From an uncultured Clostridium sp. (lineage in GTDB: Bacteria; Bacillota; Clostridia; Lachnospirales; Lachnospiraceae), in contig CATWBR010000080.1 of the NCBI GenBank assembly GCA_958349075.1, forward strand, positions 1 to 12,772: a DNA stretch of 12,772 bases, in the 5' to 3' direction. Below the pieces are notes generated by a model, which saw nothing but the letters and a program-made list of their open reading frames with translations, had not been told where the DNA came from and searched no databases. Below, piece by piece: positions 1 to 7,078 of the stretch. Within the stretch, counting starts at the first letter, position 1. Each line of letters opens with the position of its first letter. The translations under genes and the position numbers were made by a program.

Positions 1-67
1 AGTCAATACAAGTAAATTCGTTACATGAAAAATACATGAAAAAATGAGAATGAGAAAGAGGTAACGC
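1..67 (+). promoter_or_regulatory. Leader of the molybdenum operon with repeats
   Basis: AT-rich sequence before the first gene. It holds an 11-bp tandem duplication (TACATGAAAAA at 22-32 and 33-43), a tandem ATGAGA (44-49, 50-55) and an inverted pair CGTTAC (19-24)/GTAACG (61-66) that brackets the ribosome binding site at 55-61. The pair could be a weak RNA stem or two operator half-sites. The promoter itself probably lies upstream of the window, and no confident -35/-10 pair is seen here. Confidence 0.4.
22..43 (+). repeat. 11-bp tandem direct repeat
   Basis: TACATGAAAAA occurs twice head to tail. The period equals about one DNA helical turn, so both copies face the same side of the helix. 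It lies 25-46 bases upstream of the first start codon. Confidence 0.8.
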
Positions 68-685
68 ATGAATTCATCTCCGACATTTACCGCCGTTATT
101 GCGGCGGCCGGTTTATCCTCACGTATGGGCGCTTTTAAACCGACGCTCCCTCTGGGGAACGACAGCATTTCACGCAGGCTGATCCTGTCTTTTATCAGAG
201 CCGGATCTCTCCCGGTCACGGTAGTAACCGGATTTATGGCCGAAGCACTGGCGGAGCATCTTCGGGATCTCCCCGTCTGCCTGGTACATAACTGTAACTA
301 CGAGACATCTCACATGTTCGACTCTCTGAGCCTGGGGCTCCGCTCCCTGATGGCCGGAGATCAAACGCTTCCCGATAGAATTTTTCTCTGTCCGGCGGAT
401 ATGCCGCTCATCTCCCCCGAAACAATTTCCCTGATGGCCGCTCAGGAGGCCGATATCATTATCCCTGTCTGCGAGGGGCGGAAAGGCCATCCGGTCTGCG
501 TCTCCAAAGCACTCCTTCCGGCTCTCCTGTCACACGACGGTACGGACGGTCTGCGCGGCGCGCTTAGGCCTTTTTCAAAGGAAGTTCTTTATCTCCCGTC
601 CGACGACTCCGGAATCCTCACGGATGCCGATACAATGGAGGATTACAGGATGATCCGGAAACTGTGCGGGGAGGTGGATTCATGA
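68..685 (+). CDS. mocA: MocA-type molybdenum cofactor nucleotidyltransferase
   Basis: 205-residue NTP-transferase (GT-A/MobA-like fold), expected to join a nucleotide, probably CMP from CTP, to molybdopterin in the cytosol, giving the dinucleotide cofactor used by XDH-type hydroxylases. Visible: the nucleotide-binding loop AAAGLSSRMGAFKPTLPLG at residues 12-30 with the expected R-M-G and K24; the metal-binding PADMPLI at 109-115 (D111); KGHPV at 139-143; and the C-terminal TDADTMEDY at 185-193, typical of the MobA/MocA family. The length is normal for MocA (about 190-210). The start is supported by AAAGAGG at 55-61, six bases upstream. It is the first gene of the run and its TGA overlaps the next ATG (ATGA at 682-685). 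CTP rather than GTP specificity is inferred from the neighbouring XdhC and hydroxylase genes, not from a diagnostic residue. The family call is firm; the exact nucleotide is less so. Confidence 0.86.
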   Translation: MNSSPTFTAVIAAAGLSSRMGAFKPTLPLGNDSISRRLILSFIRAGSLPVTVVTGFMAEALAEHLRDLPVCLVHNCNYETSHMFDSLSLGLRSLMAGDQTLPDRIFLCPADMPLISPETISLMAAQEADIIIPVCEGRKGHPVCVSKALLPALLSHDGTDGLRGALRPFSKEVLYLPSDDSGILTDADTMEDYRMIRKLCGEVDS

Positions 686-1620
686 GCTGTCCATCCTTTT
701 ACGCTCTGATAGCCGCGGCAGGCAGACCGCGGCGTAAAGACGGATTCCAGGTATCCGATCCACTGGGTTCCCTGTCCGTCATACGAAGAATCATCCATAC
801 CTTCCGTCAGGCGGGAGCCGCCGAGATTGTTGTCATTACCGGATATCATGCGAAAGAGCTGGAACGTCATCTGGCCCGCAGCGGCGTCATCTGTCTCAGA
901 AATAACGACTGGGAGAATTCCGATATGATGGCCTCCGTGCGAATGGGGCTTTCGTATCTCTCCTCCACCCCCGGACCCGTTATGTTCACACCGGCCGACA
1001 TCCCGCTTTTCACCATGTCGACCGTGCTTCACCTGCTGGACAGCGGAGCGGATTTCGCCGTCCCGCAGGCGGACGGTAAAAGCGGCCATCCCCTGTATCT
1101 CAGTACAAAAATCCAGCCGTTTCTGAGTCAATACAAAGAAGACGGGGGACTGCGCGAAGCCCTCAGGCGTTCCGGTTTTCCCCGGACCCTTGTCCATGTA
1201 CCCGATGAAGGGGTCCTCTGTGACGTGGAACTTTCCGGAGATTTCGAGGAACTTCTGGAGCGCCACAGAAGACAGCCGTTTCTCCCTCTGGTGAGTGTCT
1301 CCCTGGAACGTGAATCCCCGTTTTTCGACAGGACAAGCGCCATGCTTCTGCGTCTTATCAATCAAACCGGCTCCGTCAAAAAAGCCTGTTCCCTGATGGG
1401 CCTCTCCTACAGCAAGGGCTGGGATATTTTAAACGAGCTGGAACTTCAGGCCGGTATTACGGCCATCAACCGGAGACCGGGCGGAAGCGACGGCGGCGCA
1501 ACCACATTGACGGCGGAGGGAAAGGAATTTCTCGAACAATTCTCTGCCTATGAGGCGGAAGTAATCTCACTGGCTAAAAAATGCTTCGGCAGATTTTTCA
1601 AAATGGAGGAACCACAATGA
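682..1620 (+). CDS. MocA-like domain fused to ModE-type winged helix
   Basis: 312-residue two-domain protein. Residues 5-195 are an NTP-transferase fold like the preceding gene: PADIPLF at 104-110 and SGHPLYLS at 134-141. Residues about 205-295 match the DNA-binding domain of ModE: the helix-turn-helix around SVKKACSLMGLSYSKGWDIL (231-250) and the wing with GGSDGGATTLTAEGKEFL (267-284). The catalytic loop is eroded: AAAGRPRRKDGFQVSDPLG (11-29) lacks the M-G pair and the lysine, and the C-terminal acidic motif is reduced to CDVE (180-183). The fusion therefore looks more like a regulator with a ligand-binding domain than a working transferase, an inference. There is no molybdate-binding MOP domain of the usual ModE type. 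The start at 682 is chosen over an in-frame GTG at 664 because GGGGAGG (668-674) sits seven bases before it. It is translationally coupled on both sides. Confidence 0.82.
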   Translation: MSCPSFYALIAAAGRPRRKDGFQVSDPLGSLSVIRRIIHTFRQAGAAEIVVITGYHAKELERHLARSGVICLRNNDWENSDMMASVRMGLSYLSSTPGPVMFTPADIPLFTMSTVLHLLDSGADFAVPQADGKSGHPLYLSTKIQPFLSQYKEDGGLREALRRSGFPRTLVHVPDEGVLCDVELSGDFEELLERHRRQPFLPLVSVSLERESPFFDRTSAMLLRLINQTGSVKKACSLMGLSYSKGWDILNELELQAGITAINRRPGGSDGGATTLTAEGKEFLEQFSAYEAEVISLAKKCFGRFFKMEEPQ

Positions 1621-2714
1621 ATGAAACAACGCTCTATCTCTCTTCCCTCCTTAAGGAGCTGGAAAACGGACATGACGTGATGTCCGTCACCATTATAGAA
1701 AGTCTTGGTTCGGCGCCCAGAGGAGCCGGAGCCAGAATGCTCACCGGCAAAGAGGGCCGCATCTGCGGGACGGTCGGAGGAGGTCCCATCGAATACGAGG
1801 CAGAACAGGAGGCAGGAAGACTGCTCGTAACAAAATCCTCCGCCAGAAGGCAGTATGATCTGTCCAGCCAGGCCTCCCCGGTCGGCATGATCTGCGGAGG
1901 GAGCGTGAAGGCGGCATTCCACTATATAAGCGCCGATCGGGAGGATATAAAGTCTCTCTGCCGCTCCGCCCTCGCTCTTTTCAAGGCGCCGGGTTCTCTG
2001 TGGCTCGTCCTGGAACTTCCTCCGTCATCCGGGGAAGAAAGTGCCGGAGGGGAAACCATGTGGATTTACAGCCAGGCATCTCCGGCGCCTGCAGGACCGG
2101 CTTTCGAACCGCCCTCCGGACTGCCGGCCATTGTCACGGAACGCTGCAGACTGGGGCAGCCGGGCATTCTCACGTTCGGGGAACGGGAATACTATCTGGA
2201 ACTTATCTCGGCCGACAGCCTGGTGCAGATATTCGGCGGAGGGCATGTGGCCAGGGAACTGGTACCGCTTCTCTCCAAATCCGGCTTCTCCTGTGCCGTA
2301 TACGACGACCGGGAGGAATTCTTAAAACAGGAGGATTTTCCCGATGCCTTCAACACATCGGTTGTCTCATTTGACAAACTGGATGGCTGTCTCTTTCCCG
2401 CTGCGGAAAACTATTTTGTCATCATGACAAGGGGCCATGTATTTGATCTTCAGGCACAGGCGTTTGCCATGAAGTCTCCCGCCGCCTACATCGGAGTCAT
2501 GGGAAGCAGGAAGAAAAAAGCCTATCTGACCAAAGAACTTTTAAAGGCGGGATTCAGCCGGGCGGAACTGGATTTTGTCCATGCCCCGATTGGGCTTGAC
2601 ATCGGGGCCGCTACCCCGGCCGAGATAGCAGTGAGCATTGCTGCCGAACTCATTCGGGTACGGAGCTTAAGAAGCGGTAAGAACGCCGTTAAAAATCAGG
2701 AGGAAAACGGATGA
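1617..2714 (+). CDS. xdhC: XdhC/CoxI family molybdenum hydroxylase maturation protein
   Basis: 365-residue XdhC/CoxI protein. In studied members this protein binds the molybdenum cofactor, supports its sulfuration (terminal sulfido ligand) and delivers it to xanthine dehydrogenase-type apoenzymes. N-terminal XdhC domain: GSAPRGAGARMLTG (31-44), ICGTVGGGPIE (49-59) and the conserved cysteine in MICGGSVKA (C93). A Pro/Gly/Ser-rich linker follows (about 135-170). C-terminal Rossmann domain: IFGGGHVA (205-212), IMTRGHVFD (269-277) and PIGLDIGAATPAEIAVSI (324-341), the usual family ending. The start is ATG at 1617, overlapping the previous stop (ATGA), with GGAGG at 1605-1609; an upstream in-frame ATG at 1581 has no such site. 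It most likely serves the hydroxylase encoded on the opposite strand at 8811-12505. The length fits the fused two-domain form of the family. Confidence 0.9.
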   Translation: MNETTLYLSSLLKELENGHDVMSVTIIESLGSAPRGAGARMLTGKEGRICGTVGGGPIEYEAEQEAGRLLVTKSSARRQYDLSSQASPVGMICGGSVKAAFHYISADREDIKSLCRSALALFKAPGSLWLVLELPPSSGEESAGGETMWIYSQASPAPAGPAFEPPSGLPAIVTERCRLGQPGILTFGEREYYLELISADSLVQIFGGGHVARELVPLLSKSGFSCAVYDDREEFLKQEDFPDAFNTSVVSFDKLDGCLFPAAENYFVIMTRGHVFDLQAQAFAMKSPAAYIGVMGSRKKKAYLTKELLKAGFSRAELDFVHAPIGLDIGAATPAEIAVSIAAELIRVRSLRSGKNAVKNQEENG

Positions 2715-3745
2715 AATTAATAAAAACCGAGGATGCCGCCGGCTGTGTGCTCTGCCACGACATCACCCAGATTATCAAAGGCGTCACAAAAGACGCCGTA
2801 TTTCGCAAAGGGCATATTGTGACAGAGGAAGATATTCCCGTGCTCTTAAGCGTCGGAAAAGAGCATCTCTACATATGGGAAAAAAACGAAAACATGCTGC
2901 ATGAGAATGAGGCCGCGGAGGTACTCTGCGGAATCTGCATGAACGAAGGCATGAAACGTTCCGCCGTCAAGGAGGGCAAACTCGAGCTGACCGCCGCGGC
3001 CGACGGACTGTTTAAAATCCGCAGGGATAAACTGAAAGCCGTCAATTCTCTGGGGCAAATGATGATCGCCTGCCGTCACGGGGATACGGCTGTAAAAACG
3101 GGAGATAAGCTTCTGGGAACCAGAATCATCCCCCTGGTAATAGAAAAAGGAATTATGGAGAGGGCAAAAGAAGCGGCCGGAAAAGAGCCCATCTTCTCCC
3201 TTCTCCCCTTCACCCTCAAAAAGGCCGGCATTGTCACCACGGGAAATGAGGTTTACCGGGGCAGGATCGAGGATACCTTTACCCCTGTCATCGAAGAAAA
3301 GCTCAGGGAGTTTAACGCCGAAATTGTTTCACACGCCACGCTGCCCGATGATCCGGACCGGATTACGGATGCCATCCTTGCCTCGATCGGCAAAGGCGCC
3401 GATATCGTCTGCTGCACCGGGGGAATGAGTGTGGATCCCGACGACCAGACACCCCTGGCCATCAAAAATACAGGGGCCCGTATCGTCTCCTACGGTGCGC
3501 CGGTTCTTCCGGGCGCCATGTTCCTGCTGGCCTACTATGAGAAAAACGGACGTGCCATTCCCATCGTCGGCCTCCCCGGCTGTGTCATGTATGCAAGGCG
3601 GACCATCTTCGATCTTGTACTTCCGCGCCTGATGGCAGAGGATCCCGTTTCCAGGGAGGAGCTCGACGCCCTCGGGGAAGGCGGCCTGTGCCTCTCCTGC
3701 CCTGTCTGTACGTTTCCGAACTGCGGCTTCGGCAAGGGGGTGTAA
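2711..3745 (+). CDS. Molybdopterin-binding protein (MoeA/MogA fold) with Cys tail
   Basis: 344 residues. Residues about 172-310 form a MoCF/molybdopterin-binding domain: GIVTTGNEV (173-181), [15 protein letters not shown] (234-248) and [16 protein letters not shown] (285-300). This domain binds molybdopterin in MoeA, MogA and Cnx1. The first 165 residues do not show the MDGYA-type motif of true MoeA domains, so this is not called moeA; it belongs to a MoeA-related group and may handle molybdate insertion or the adenylylated intermediate. The C-terminus holds four cysteines in a C-x2-C-x2-C-x4-C arrangement (C327, C330, C333, C338) followed by GFGKG, which could bind a metal or Fe-S cluster or accept sulfur. 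The start overlaps the previous stop (ATGA at 2711-2714), with AGGAGG at 2698-2703. The domain call is solid; the precise biochemical step is inferred. Confidence 0.8.
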   Translation: MKLIKTEDAAGCVLCHDITQIIKGVTKDAVFRKGHIVTEEDIPVLLSVGKEHLYIWEKNENMLHENEAAEVLCGICMNEGMKRSAVKEGKLELTAAADGLFKIRRDKLKAVNSLGQMMIACRHGDTAVKTGDKLLGTRIIPLVIEKGIMERAKEAAGKEPIFSLLPFTLKKAGIVTTGNEVYRGRIEDTFTPVIEEKLREFNAEIVSHATLPDDPDRITDAILASIGKGADIVCCTGGMSVDPDDQTPLAIKNTGARIVSYGAPVLPGAMFLLAYYEKNGRAIPIVGLPGCVMYARRTIFDLVLPRLMAEDPVSREELDALGEGGLCLSCPVCTFPNCGFGKGV

Positions 3746-3747
3746 TG

Positions 3748-4227
3748 ATGGAATTTACTCATTTTGATGATAACGGCAATGCCGTCATGGTGGATGTGGG
3801 GGAGAAGGCCGAAACAGACCGTGAAGCCTCCGCCTCGGGAAAAATCTCCATGAGCCGGGAATGTTTTGAACTTTTACAGGCGGGACAGATGAAAAAGGGC
3901 GATGTACTGGGAGTCGCCAGGGTTGCGGGCATCATGGCCCTCAAACAGACCTCAAACCTGATACCGCTCTGCCACCTGTTAAATCTGACCCATGCGGGAG
4001 TCTCCTTTTCTTTAAACGGGGACGCGTGTGAGGTTGAGGCAGTGTGCACGGTCCGCACCACCGGAAGGACGGGTGTGGAGATGGAGGCGCTGACCGGTGT
4101 GTCGGTTGCGCTTCTCACCATCTACGACATGTGTAAGGCGGTGGACAAGACCATGACAATCGGAGAAATCTGCCTTCTCCGCAAATCAGGAGGAAAAAGC
4201 GGTGTGTTTGAAAGATCCTTACGGTAG
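3748..4227 (+). CDS. moaC: Cyclic pyranopterin monophosphate synthase MoaC
   Basis: 159 residues, the standard MoaC length. MoaC converts the 3',8-cyclo-GTP made by MoaA into cyclic pyranopterin monophosphate, the first stable intermediate of molybdopterin synthesis. Seen: [11 protein letters not shown] (66-76); [20 protein letters not shown] (108-127), followed by MCKAVDKTM (128-136), with the acidic and lysine residues that match the catalytic Asp/Lys pair of E. coli MoaC. The usual IPLCHPL reads IPLCHLL here, a small substitution. Two adjacent ATGs exist (3745 and 3748). The first overlaps the previous TAA by one base; the second is preferred because the purine run at 3734-3740 then has a seven-base spacer. 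The gene ends inside the start of moaA (26-nt overlap). Identification is very secure; the exact start could be one codon earlier. Confidence 0.95.
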   Translation: MEFTHFDDNGNAVMVDVGEKAETDREASASGKISMSRECFELLQAGQMKKGDVLGVARVAGIMALKQTSNLIPLCHLLNLTHAGVSFSLNGDACEVEAVCTVRTTGRTGVEMEALTGVSVALLTIYDMCKAVDKTMTIGEICLLRKSGGKSGVFERSLR

Positions 4228-5176
4228 AATAATCGACTATCTGCGCGTCTCCATCACGGACCGCTGCAATTTAAACTGTGCCTACTGCAGGCCCGGCGAT
4301 GCTCCGTTTCTGGAGGAGAAAGACCTGTTAACCGCAGAAGAAATTCTCACCTTCTGCCGGGAAGCCGCCCTGCTGGGGATTCGCCATCTGAGAATCACCG
4401 GCGGGGAGCCGCTTCTCCGGGACGGCTGCTGCCGCCTTATAAAGGATTTAAAGGCGCTGGACGGAATCGAAAGCGTTACGATGACCACCAACGGCACTCT
4501 TTTAAGCCGCCATCTGTCCGAACTGAAGGAGGCTTTAATCGACGGTATCAATATCAGTATGGATACGCTGGACGAGGAGCATTATGCGGCTCTCACCGGT
4601 TCTCCGCTGCTGCCCGGGCTGCTCGAGGCAGTCCGTGAAACCGTTTCATTCGGAATACCGGTAAAAATTAACTCCGTCATTATGGACGGGCGCATTCCTG
4701 TCACAGACTATCTGGATTTGGCCGAATTGTCCCGCAGTCTGCCGGTGGATATCCGTTTTATTGAAGCCATGCCGCTTGGCGGTTCTTTGCCTCCCGCCCT
4801 GGATCACAGGAAACTCTTATCCCTGCTCTCCTCCCGGTATCCCGGCATTAAACGCCTGAATACGGCCCGCGGTTTCGGCCCCGCCGTCTATTACGCCATC
4901 CCCGGCTTCTCCGGCTGTATCGGCTTTATAAACGCCGTACACGGCAATTTCTGCGGAAACTGCAACCGGATACGCCTGACGGCAAGAGGCGTTCTCAAAA
5001 GCTGCCTTGGATATGAGGGCACCATCTGCATCAAACCGCTTTTCGGGGAAGATGGGAGCGAAAATGCCCTCCGCCAGGCCCTGCTTACCGCCGTCGCCCA
5101 AAAACCGGCCTGCCATCATTTCGGTGAAAACCACCGTAATGCCGAGCGGGACAACATGTCAAAAATAGGAGGCTGA
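4202..5176 (+). CDS. moaA: GTP 3',8-cyclase MoaA (radical SAM)
   Basis: 324-residue radical-SAM enzyme that, with S-adenosylmethionine, rearranges GTP to 3',8-cyclo-7,8-dihydro-GTP in the first step of Moco synthesis. N-terminal [4Fe-4S] motif CNLNCAYC (C22, C26, C29), SAM-binding GGEP (67-70) and TTNGTLL (95-101). The second, C-terminal cluster motif is CGNC-x13-C (C251, C254, C268), diagnostic for MoaA. The protein ends in Gly-Gly, the conserved MoaA tail needed for catalysis. The start is GTG at 4202, with AGGAGG at 4188-4193 eight bases upstream, inside the end of moaC; no ATG fits before the first cysteine motif. The bases encoding the terminal Gly-Gly also form the Shine-Dalgarno site of the next gene. 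The length agrees with E. coli MoaA (about 329). Confidence 0.96.
   Translation: MCLKDPYGRIIDYLRVSITDRCNLNCAYCRPGDAPFLEEKDLLTAEEILTFCREAALLGIRHLRITGGEPLLRDGCCRLIKDLKALDGIESVTMTTNGTLLSRHLSELKEALIDGINISMDTLDEEHYAALTGSPLLPGLLEAVRETVSFGIPVKINSVIMDGRIPVTDYLDLAELSRSLPVDIRFIEAMPLGGSLPPALDHRKLLSLLSSRYPGIKRLNTARGFGPAVYYAIPGFSGCIGFINAVHGNFCGNCNRIRLTARGVLKSCLGYEGTICIKPLFGEDGSENALRQALLTAVAQKPACHHFGENHRNAERDNMSKIGG
5167..5172 (+). promoter_or_regulatory. Shine-Dalgarno embedded in the moaA Gly-Gly codons
   Basis: AGGAGG, six bases before ATG 5179. It overlaps the codons GGA GGC for the terminal Gly-Gly of MoaA, so one short sequence serves the enzyme's catalytic tail and the translation of the MOSC-MogA gene. 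Confidence 0.85.
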
Positions 5177-5178
5177 TC

Positions 5179-6111
5179 ATGGGAACCATAAAAGCAATCT
5201 GTATCAGTGAAAAGAAGGGTACCGAAAAACGGCCCGTACCTTATTGCGACTTCATCGCGGAACACGGAATCGCCGGAGACGCCCACGCCGGTTCCTGGCA
5301 TCGTCAGGTAAGCCTTTTAAGCGCGGAACGCGTCCGGGAATTCAACGAAAAAGGAGGCGGAGTCTCGGACGGCGATTTTGGTGAAAACCTTCTCGTGGAG
5401 GGCCTTGATTTTTCCTGTTTTGCGGTGGGCACAACCCTGACGGCCGGGGACGTGGTCCTGGAGGTTACACAGCTCGGCAAGGAATGCCACCACCACTGCA
5501 CGATTTACCACAGGGTCGGAGAATGTATCATGCCGACCAGGGGCGTATTCGCCCGGGTTCTGAAAGGCGGCCGCCTATACCCGGGAGCCGGGATTGACTC
5601 TTGTCCGCCGGATCCAAATAGGCCCTTCACCGCCGCCGTCATCACCCTCAGCGATAAGGGCTCCAGAGGGGAACGCATCGATGAAAGCGGCCCCGCGGCG
5701 GCCAGCCTCCTGGCGGATGCAGGATACCGGCTCGTGGAATCCATCCTGATCCCCGATGAACCGGAGGAACTGAAAAAACACTTAATACGCCTGAGCGACA
5801 GCCGCCAGGTGAGTCTCATCCTGACACTGGGCGGCACCGGATTTTCCCCCCGCGACACCACGCCGGAGGCTACAATGGCCGTGGCGCAGCGGAATGCCCC
5901 GGGCATTGCGGAGGCCATCCGCAGCCTGTCCATGCAGGTGACTAGAAGGGCGATGTTCAGCCGGGGCGTGTCCGTAATCAGGGGAAAAACCCTGATCGTC
6001 AATCTGCCCGGCAGCCCGAAAGCCGTACGTGAAAGCATCGGTTTTATTATCGAAGAGCTTCCCCACGGACTTGGAATCTTAAGAGGAAGTGCATCAGAAT
6101 GCGCAAGATAA
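5179..6111 (+). CDS. MOSC domain-MogA fusion protein
   Basis: 310 residues joining two Moco domains. Residues about 3-135 are a MOSC domain (GIAGDAHAG at 30-38, DGDFGENLLVEG at 64-75, GKECHHHC at 100-107, GVFARVLKGG at 122-131), a sulfur-carrier/Moco-binding fold related to the MOCOS and YiiM/YuaD families. C103, C107 and C116 are candidate sulfur or metal ligands. Residues about 150-300 are a MogA/MoaB domain, which adenylylates molybdopterin before molybdate insertion: AAVITLSDKGSRGERID (152-168), LGGTGFSPRDTTPEAT (217-232) and NLPGSPKAV (275-283). The short linker SCPPDPNRPF (141-150) joins them. Start ATG 5179 with AGGAGG at 5167-5172. The fusion suggests that pterin adenylylation and cofactor sulfur handling or transfer are physically linked; that role is inferred. 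Domain calls are secure. Confidence 0.9.
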   Translation: MGTIKAICISEKKGTEKRPVPYCDFIAEHGIAGDAHAGSWHRQVSLLSAERVREFNEKGGGVSDGDFGENLLVEGLDFSCFAVGTTLTAGDVVLEVTQLGKECHHHCTIYHRVGECIMPTRGVFARVLKGGRLYPGAGIDSCPPDPNRPFTAAVITLSDKGSRGERIDESGPAAASLLADAGYRLVESILIPDEPEELKKHLIRLSDSRQVSLILTLGGTGFSPRDTTPEATMAVAQRNAPGIAEAIRSLSMQVTRRAMFSRGVSVIRGKTLIVNLPGSPKAVRESIGFIIEELPHGLGILRGSASECAR

Positions 6112-6134
6112 ATGATATAAAAGCAGGGGAAGAT

Positions 6135-6989
6135 ATGAAATTAAGAAAAATGGGAAGTTTAACAGAAAAAAAGCGGTACAATAAAGGAATCAAAAAAACC
6201 GTTCTCTCCGTGGCGCTGCTGTCCATGCTGGCCATGACCGCCTGCGCCTCCGGACAGAAAGACAGTTCCGTACAAAAAGAGACCGAAAAAACCGGTGAAA
6301 TTTTTATTGCAGCGGCAGCCAGCCTGAAACCGGTTATGGAAGAAGTCCTGATCCCCGGTTTCACGAAAGCAAACCCCGGCTATACCGTGACGGGAACGTA
6401 TGACAGCTCAGGAAAACTCCAGAAACAGATTGAGGAGGGTCTGGGCGCGGATCTTTTCCTGTCTGCCGCTGCAAAGCAGATGGATGCCTTAAATGAGGAA
6501 GGCCTTGTGGACAAGGATTCCGTCACCATGCTCCTGGAAAACCAGATTGTCCTGATCGTGCCCGAAGGTTACGAGGATGATTACACCGCCTTCGCCGATA
6601 TTGAAAAAGCCCCCACAATTGCCATCGGAGATCCCGACAGCGTCCCTGCCGGCCAGTATGCCCGTGAGGCGCTGACACAGATGGGCCTCTGGGATTCTCT
6701 TTTAGGCAGATTCAGCCTCGGCACCAATGTGACGGAAGTCTTAAACTGGGTTGCGGAAGGCAGCGCCGACGCCGGAATCGTGTATGCCACGGATGCGGCG
6801 ACGACGGACCGAGTTAAAGTGATAGCATCCGCTCCGGAAGGAAGTCTGGCCAAACGCGTTCTGTATCCCGCCGCGATTCTGTCCGACACAAAGGATCATG
6901 ACGGAGCCGCTCTTTTCCTTGAGTATTTAAAGAACAATGAGGCAAAAGAGGCATTTTCTTCCTATGGATTCACCCCACTGGCAGAGTAG
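6135..6989 (+). CDS. modA: Molybdate ABC transporter substrate-binding lipoprotein ModA
   Basis: 284 residues from ATG 6135. A basic N-region (residues 1-21), a hydrophobic stretch (22-36) and the lipobox-like MTAC place the lipidated cysteine at C37, so the mature protein should be anchored on the outside of the cytoplasmic membrane. ModA hallmarks: FIAAAASLKPVMEE (57-70), GADLFLSAAAKQMD (104-117), GDPDSVPAGQYA (165-176) and ADAGIVYATDA (211-221), containing the oxyanion-binding serines and tyrosine of the family. It captures molybdate (possibly tungstate) and passes it to ModB. Start choice: ATG 6135 has AGGGGA at 6125-6130, with a short spacer. An in-frame ATG at 6099, overlapping the previous gene by 13 nt, would give 296 residues and an overlong N-region. 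The function is confident; the start is moderate. Confidence 0.93.
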   Translation: MKLRKMGSLTEKKRYNKGIKKTVLSVALLSMLAMTACASGQKDSSVQKETEKTGEIFIAAAASLKPVMEEVLIPGFTKANPGYTVTGTYDSSGKLQKQIEEGLGADLFLSAAAKQMDALNEEGLVDKDSVTMLLENQIVLIVPEGYEDDYTAFADIEKAPTIAIGDPDSVPAGQYAREALTQMGLWDSLLGRFSLGTNVTEVLNWVAEGSADAGIVYATDAATTDRVKVIASAPEGSLAKRVLYPAAILSDTKDHDGAALFLEYLKNNEAKEAFSSYGFTPLAE

Positions 6990-7049
6990 CTTCTGCCGCC
7001 CGGACCCCGCATTCCTTTGGCAGGGTCTGGAAACGGGAACTCTGCGGCA
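6981..7049 (+). promoter_or_regulatory. Structured RNA between modA and modB
   Basis: The modA-modB gap (6990-7078) can fold into a long imperfect hairpin: TGCCGC (6994-6999) pairs with GCGGCA (7044-7049), and inside it CCGGACCC (7000-7007) pairs with GGGTCTGG (7023-7030) with one G-U. A competing stem, GCAGAGT (6981-6987, including the start of the modA stop codon) with ACTCTGC (7039-7045), uses some of the same bases. There is no U-run after the stem, so it is not a classic terminator. A stem here could protect the 3' end of modA mRNA and lower modBC expression relative to modA, as known for other binding-protein/permease pairs; that role is inferred. Confidence 0.5.
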
Positions 7050-7078
7050 ATACGGAATTTAGAAAATAAGGAGGTAAA

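Noticed and set aside
1..67. Moco riboswitch or ModE Mo-box upstream of the first gene.
   Set aside because: Only 67 bases are available, too little for the riboswitch fold, and no TATATA-type Mo-box core is present.
643..1365. Long open frame on the minus strand opposite the MocA/ModE fusion gene (240 codons).
   Set aside because: The opposite frame has a clear family match and proper ribosome binding site; the antisense frame shows low-complexity His/Gly-rich sequence and no domain.
5505..6038. 177-codon minus-strand frame within the MOSC-MogA gene.
   Set aside because: It is antisense to conserved MogA motifs, with no recognisable domain.
6990..7060. Rho-independent terminator after modA.
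   Set aside because: Stems are present, but no U-tract follows and modB starts right after with a strong ribosome binding site; treated as a structured spacer instead.
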